From Caulobacter sp048541825 (GTDB taxonomy: Bacteria; Pseudomonadota; Alphaproteobacteria; Caulobacterales; Caulobacteraceae), in the NCBI RefSeq assembly GCF_048541825.1, contig NZ_CP183332.1:1984001-2048000 (forward strand): a stretch of 64,000 nt of DNA, read 5' to 3'. The notes under the pieces were generated by a model, which worked only from the letters and a program-made list of their open reading frames with translations, was not told where the DNA came from and searched no databases. This document shows positions 62,248-64,000 of this stretch, in pieces (within the stretch, counting starts at the first letter, position 1; every line of letters begins with the position of its first letter). The position numbers and the translations under genes were made by a program.

Positions 62248-63728
62248 GCCGGCTGATCGTCGTTTCCAACCGGGTCAACCCGCCCCCCAGCCCCGGAGAG
62301 GGCGACGGCGAGGGCAGCGTCGGCGGCTTGGCCATGGCCCTGGCTGCGGCCCTGCGCGAATATTCCGGGATCTGGTTTGGCTGGAGCGGCAAGACCACAC
62401 CGCAGTTCACCGGCCAGCTGGCCATGCAGAGGGTCGACGGCGTCACCACCGCCACGGTCGACCTCGAGGAAGTCGACTATCAGGAATATTACAACGGCTA
62501 CGCCAACAAGACCCTTTGGCCGCTGTTCCACTACCGCGTGGACCTGACCGCCTATGACCGCTCGTTCGGCGAGGGCTATGACCGGGTCAACAAGCGCTTC
62601 GCCGAGACCCTGCGGCCGCTGATCGAGCCCGACGACGTGATCTGGGTTCACGACTACCACCTGATCCCGATGGCCCGTGAGCTGCGGCGGATGGGCGTCA
62701 CCAACCGCATCGGCTTCTTCCTGCACATCCCCTGGCCCGCCCACCAGCTGGTGGTCACCCTGCCCCGTCACCGGCCGCTGGTGGAGGCGATGTTCGACTA
62801 TGACCTGATCGGCTTCCAGACCGACGAGTCCCGCCATGCCTTCGAGGGCTATGTCACCTCCGAGGTCGGCGGCTCGGTCGCCGCGAACGGCGCGCTGACG
62901 GCGTTCGGCAAGACCACTCGCGCGGCCACCTTCCCGATCGGCATCGATGCCGAGGACTTTGCCCGCATCACCCAGAGCCCGCGCGCCCGCAAGGTCTATG
63001 ACCGCATGCTGGCCCACAGCGTGTTTCGCAAGATGGTCGTGGGCGTCGACCGCCTGGACTATTCCAAGGGCCTGGAAGAACGCCTGATCGGCTTCGAGCG
63101 CTTCCTGCACGACAATCCCGACATGCGCCGCGAGGTCATGTTGCTGCAGATCGCGCCGCTGTCGCGCGATGAGGTCGAGGCCTATCAGGACCTGCGCTCG
63201 CGCCTGGACGGCCTGATCGGCCGGATCAACGGCGCCTATGCCGAGATGGACTTCACGCCGATCCGCTATGTGAACAAGTCCTATCGGCGCGACGAGCTGG
63301 CCGGGGTCTACCGCGCCGCCAGGGTGGGGCTGGTGACACCCCTGCGGGACGGCATGAACCTGGTGGCCAAGGAATATGTCGCCTCCCAGGACCCCGAAGA
63401 CCCTGGCGTGCTGATCCTGTCGCGCTTCGCCGGCGCGGCTCGCCAGCTGTCCGAAGCCCTGATCATCAATCCCAACAGTCCGGAGGAAATCTCCGACGCC
63501 CTCAGCCGCGCCCTGGCCATGGGCCTGCCCGAGCGCAAGCGGCGCTGGGAGGCCCTGTTCGACAATGTCCAGCGCAAGGACGTCACCGCCTGGCGCGACG
63601 CCTTCGTCGGCGCCCTGACGGCGCCCGCCGAAGAGGGCCAGCCGGTTGCGCAGTCCAGGGCGCTGGTGGAGGCCTCCGCTCCGGCGCCGGTCCAGAGGAA
63701 GGCCCCATCCTCGCTGTCCCTGCAGTAG
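62244..63728 (+). CDS. otsA: trehalose-6-phosphate synthase
   Basis: A 494-residue GT20 enzyme of normal length that transfers glucose from UDP-glucose to glucose-6-phosphate. Motifs include FGWSGKT, WVHDYHLIPMARELR, PIGIDAEDF, GVDRLDYSKGLEERL and RDGMNLVAKEYVASQ. The start overlaps otsB by four bases. Trehalose from the pair protects against osmotic and heat stress. A proline- and alanine-rich tail of about 30 residues follows the GT domain. Confidence 0.96.
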   Translation: MSRLIVVSNRVNPPPSPGEGDGEGSVGGLAMALAAALREYSGIWFGWSGKTTPQFTGQLAMQRVDGVTTATVDLEEVDYQEYYNGYANKTLWPLFHYRVDLTAYDRSFGEGYDRVNKRFAETLRPLIEPDDVIWVHDYHLIPMARELRRMGVTNRIGFFLHIPWPAHQLVVTLPRHRPLVEAMFDYDLIGFQTDESRHAFEGYVTSEVGGSVAANGALTAFGKTTRAATFPIGIDAEDFARITQSPRARKVYDRMLAHSVFRKMVVGVDRLDYSKGLEERLIGFERFLHDNPDMRREVMLLQIAPLSRDEVEAYQDLRSRLDGLIGRINGAYAEMDFTPIRYVNKSYRRDELAGVYRAARVGLVTPLRDGMNLVAKEYVASQDPEDPGVLILSRFAGAARQLSEALIINPNSPEEISDALSRALAMGLPERKRRWEALFDNVQRKDVTAWRDAFVGALTAPAEEGQPVAQSRALVEASAPAPVQRKAPSSLSLQ

Positions 63729-63747
63729 ACCCGCCCGGACGAGGAGC

Positions 63748-63996
63748 CTAGGTCTGCGGCGTCCGAAGCACGCCGCTGCGGATGACCGGCAGCAGGAACG
63801 TCGCCAGCAGGGCCAGGTTGGGGATCGCGTTCATCCCATAGCCTGTGGCGATCGACATCGGGGTGTCGATCACGAACCAGATCAGTACGCCGCCGACCAG
63901 CCCGCGCCAGACGGGGGTGGCGCGCTCGCCCAGCAGGATCGCGGCCTGGATGGTCACCGCCGCCGTCACGGCCCAGCCGATGGTCACCGCGCCCAT
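63748..63996 (-). CDS. small membrane protein at window edge
   Basis: 82 residues from an ATG at 63996 with about three hydrophobic helices and no signal or recognised family. It may be complete (a GTG lies one codon upstream) or the end of a longer protein continuing beyond the window. It is convergent with otsA, with 19 bases between stops. Confidence 0.6.
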   Translation of the reverse strand: MGAVTIGWAVTAAVTIQAAILLGERATPVWRGLVGGVLIWFVIDTPMSIATGYGMNAIPNLALLATFLLPVIRSGVLRTPQT

Positions 63997-64000
63997 CACG

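Overview
The window is high-GC, densely coding alphaproteobacterial DNA, almost certainly from a Caulobacter or a close relative in the Caulobacterales. The main evidence is a Caulobacter-type ceramide/sphingolipid locus (spt, acp, acyl-AMP ligase, cerR, bcerS and cpg genes), a GyrA with a natural quinolone-resistant motif, a TTGAT-N4-ATCAA type FixK/FNR site, and two families of intergenic palindromes typical of alphaproteobacteria. Neighbouring genes often overlap by 4 bases (ATGA).

Layout. 1-2.7 kb: the end of a catechol meta-cleavage operon (acetaldehyde dehydrogenase end, 4-hydroxy-2-oxovalerate aldolase), then an amino acid permease. 2.7-4.2 kb: a gene-poor stretch holding one YqeY-like gene. 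4.2-8.6 kb (minus): a DevB/DevC/DevA-like exporter. Across a shared intergenic region with a FixK/FNR-like box, the plus-strand operon 8.9-12.6 kb encodes a beta-CASP nuclease, an AMP-phosphorylase-like enzyme and a PRPP synthase. 12.65-16.2 kb: a decayed integrated element (integrase, terminase-like remnant, odd GT-rich tract) abutting tRNA-Lys. 16.4-21 kb: queuosine genes tgt and queA (tgt lacks two zinc cysteines), a lipoprotein and an EEP-family protein. 21-27.4 kb: three cyclophilins, coaD, gyrA and sodC. 28-35.8 kb: a DMT transporter, bioA divergent from bioF-bioD, a TPR protein, an MHS transporter and HU. 35.9-37.7 kb: a decayed gene and a GH105 hydrolase.

37.8-55 kb is the most interesting region. 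It contains genes to make ceramide (FAAL, ACP, Spt, CerR, bCerS), to convert it to an anionic phosphoglycerate-type headgroup (CpgC, CpgB, CpgA), and probably to move it (LptC-like, LptF-like and LptG-like proteins plus a Wzx/MATE-type flippase). It also holds a CDP-glycerol glycerophosphotransferase-like protein, two more nucleotidyltransferases, a metallophosphoesterase and a HIT protein. A PstS-like binding protein with a possible Pho box follows.

56-64 kb: SlyX, intergenic repeats, a small membrane protein, a DUF882/M15 peptidase and an L,D-transpeptidase, then a GH15 - otsB - otsA trehalose operon and a small membrane protein at the right edge.

No CRISPR array, rRNA or intact insertion sequence was seen. 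tRNA-Lys(UUU) is the only RNA gene recognised.
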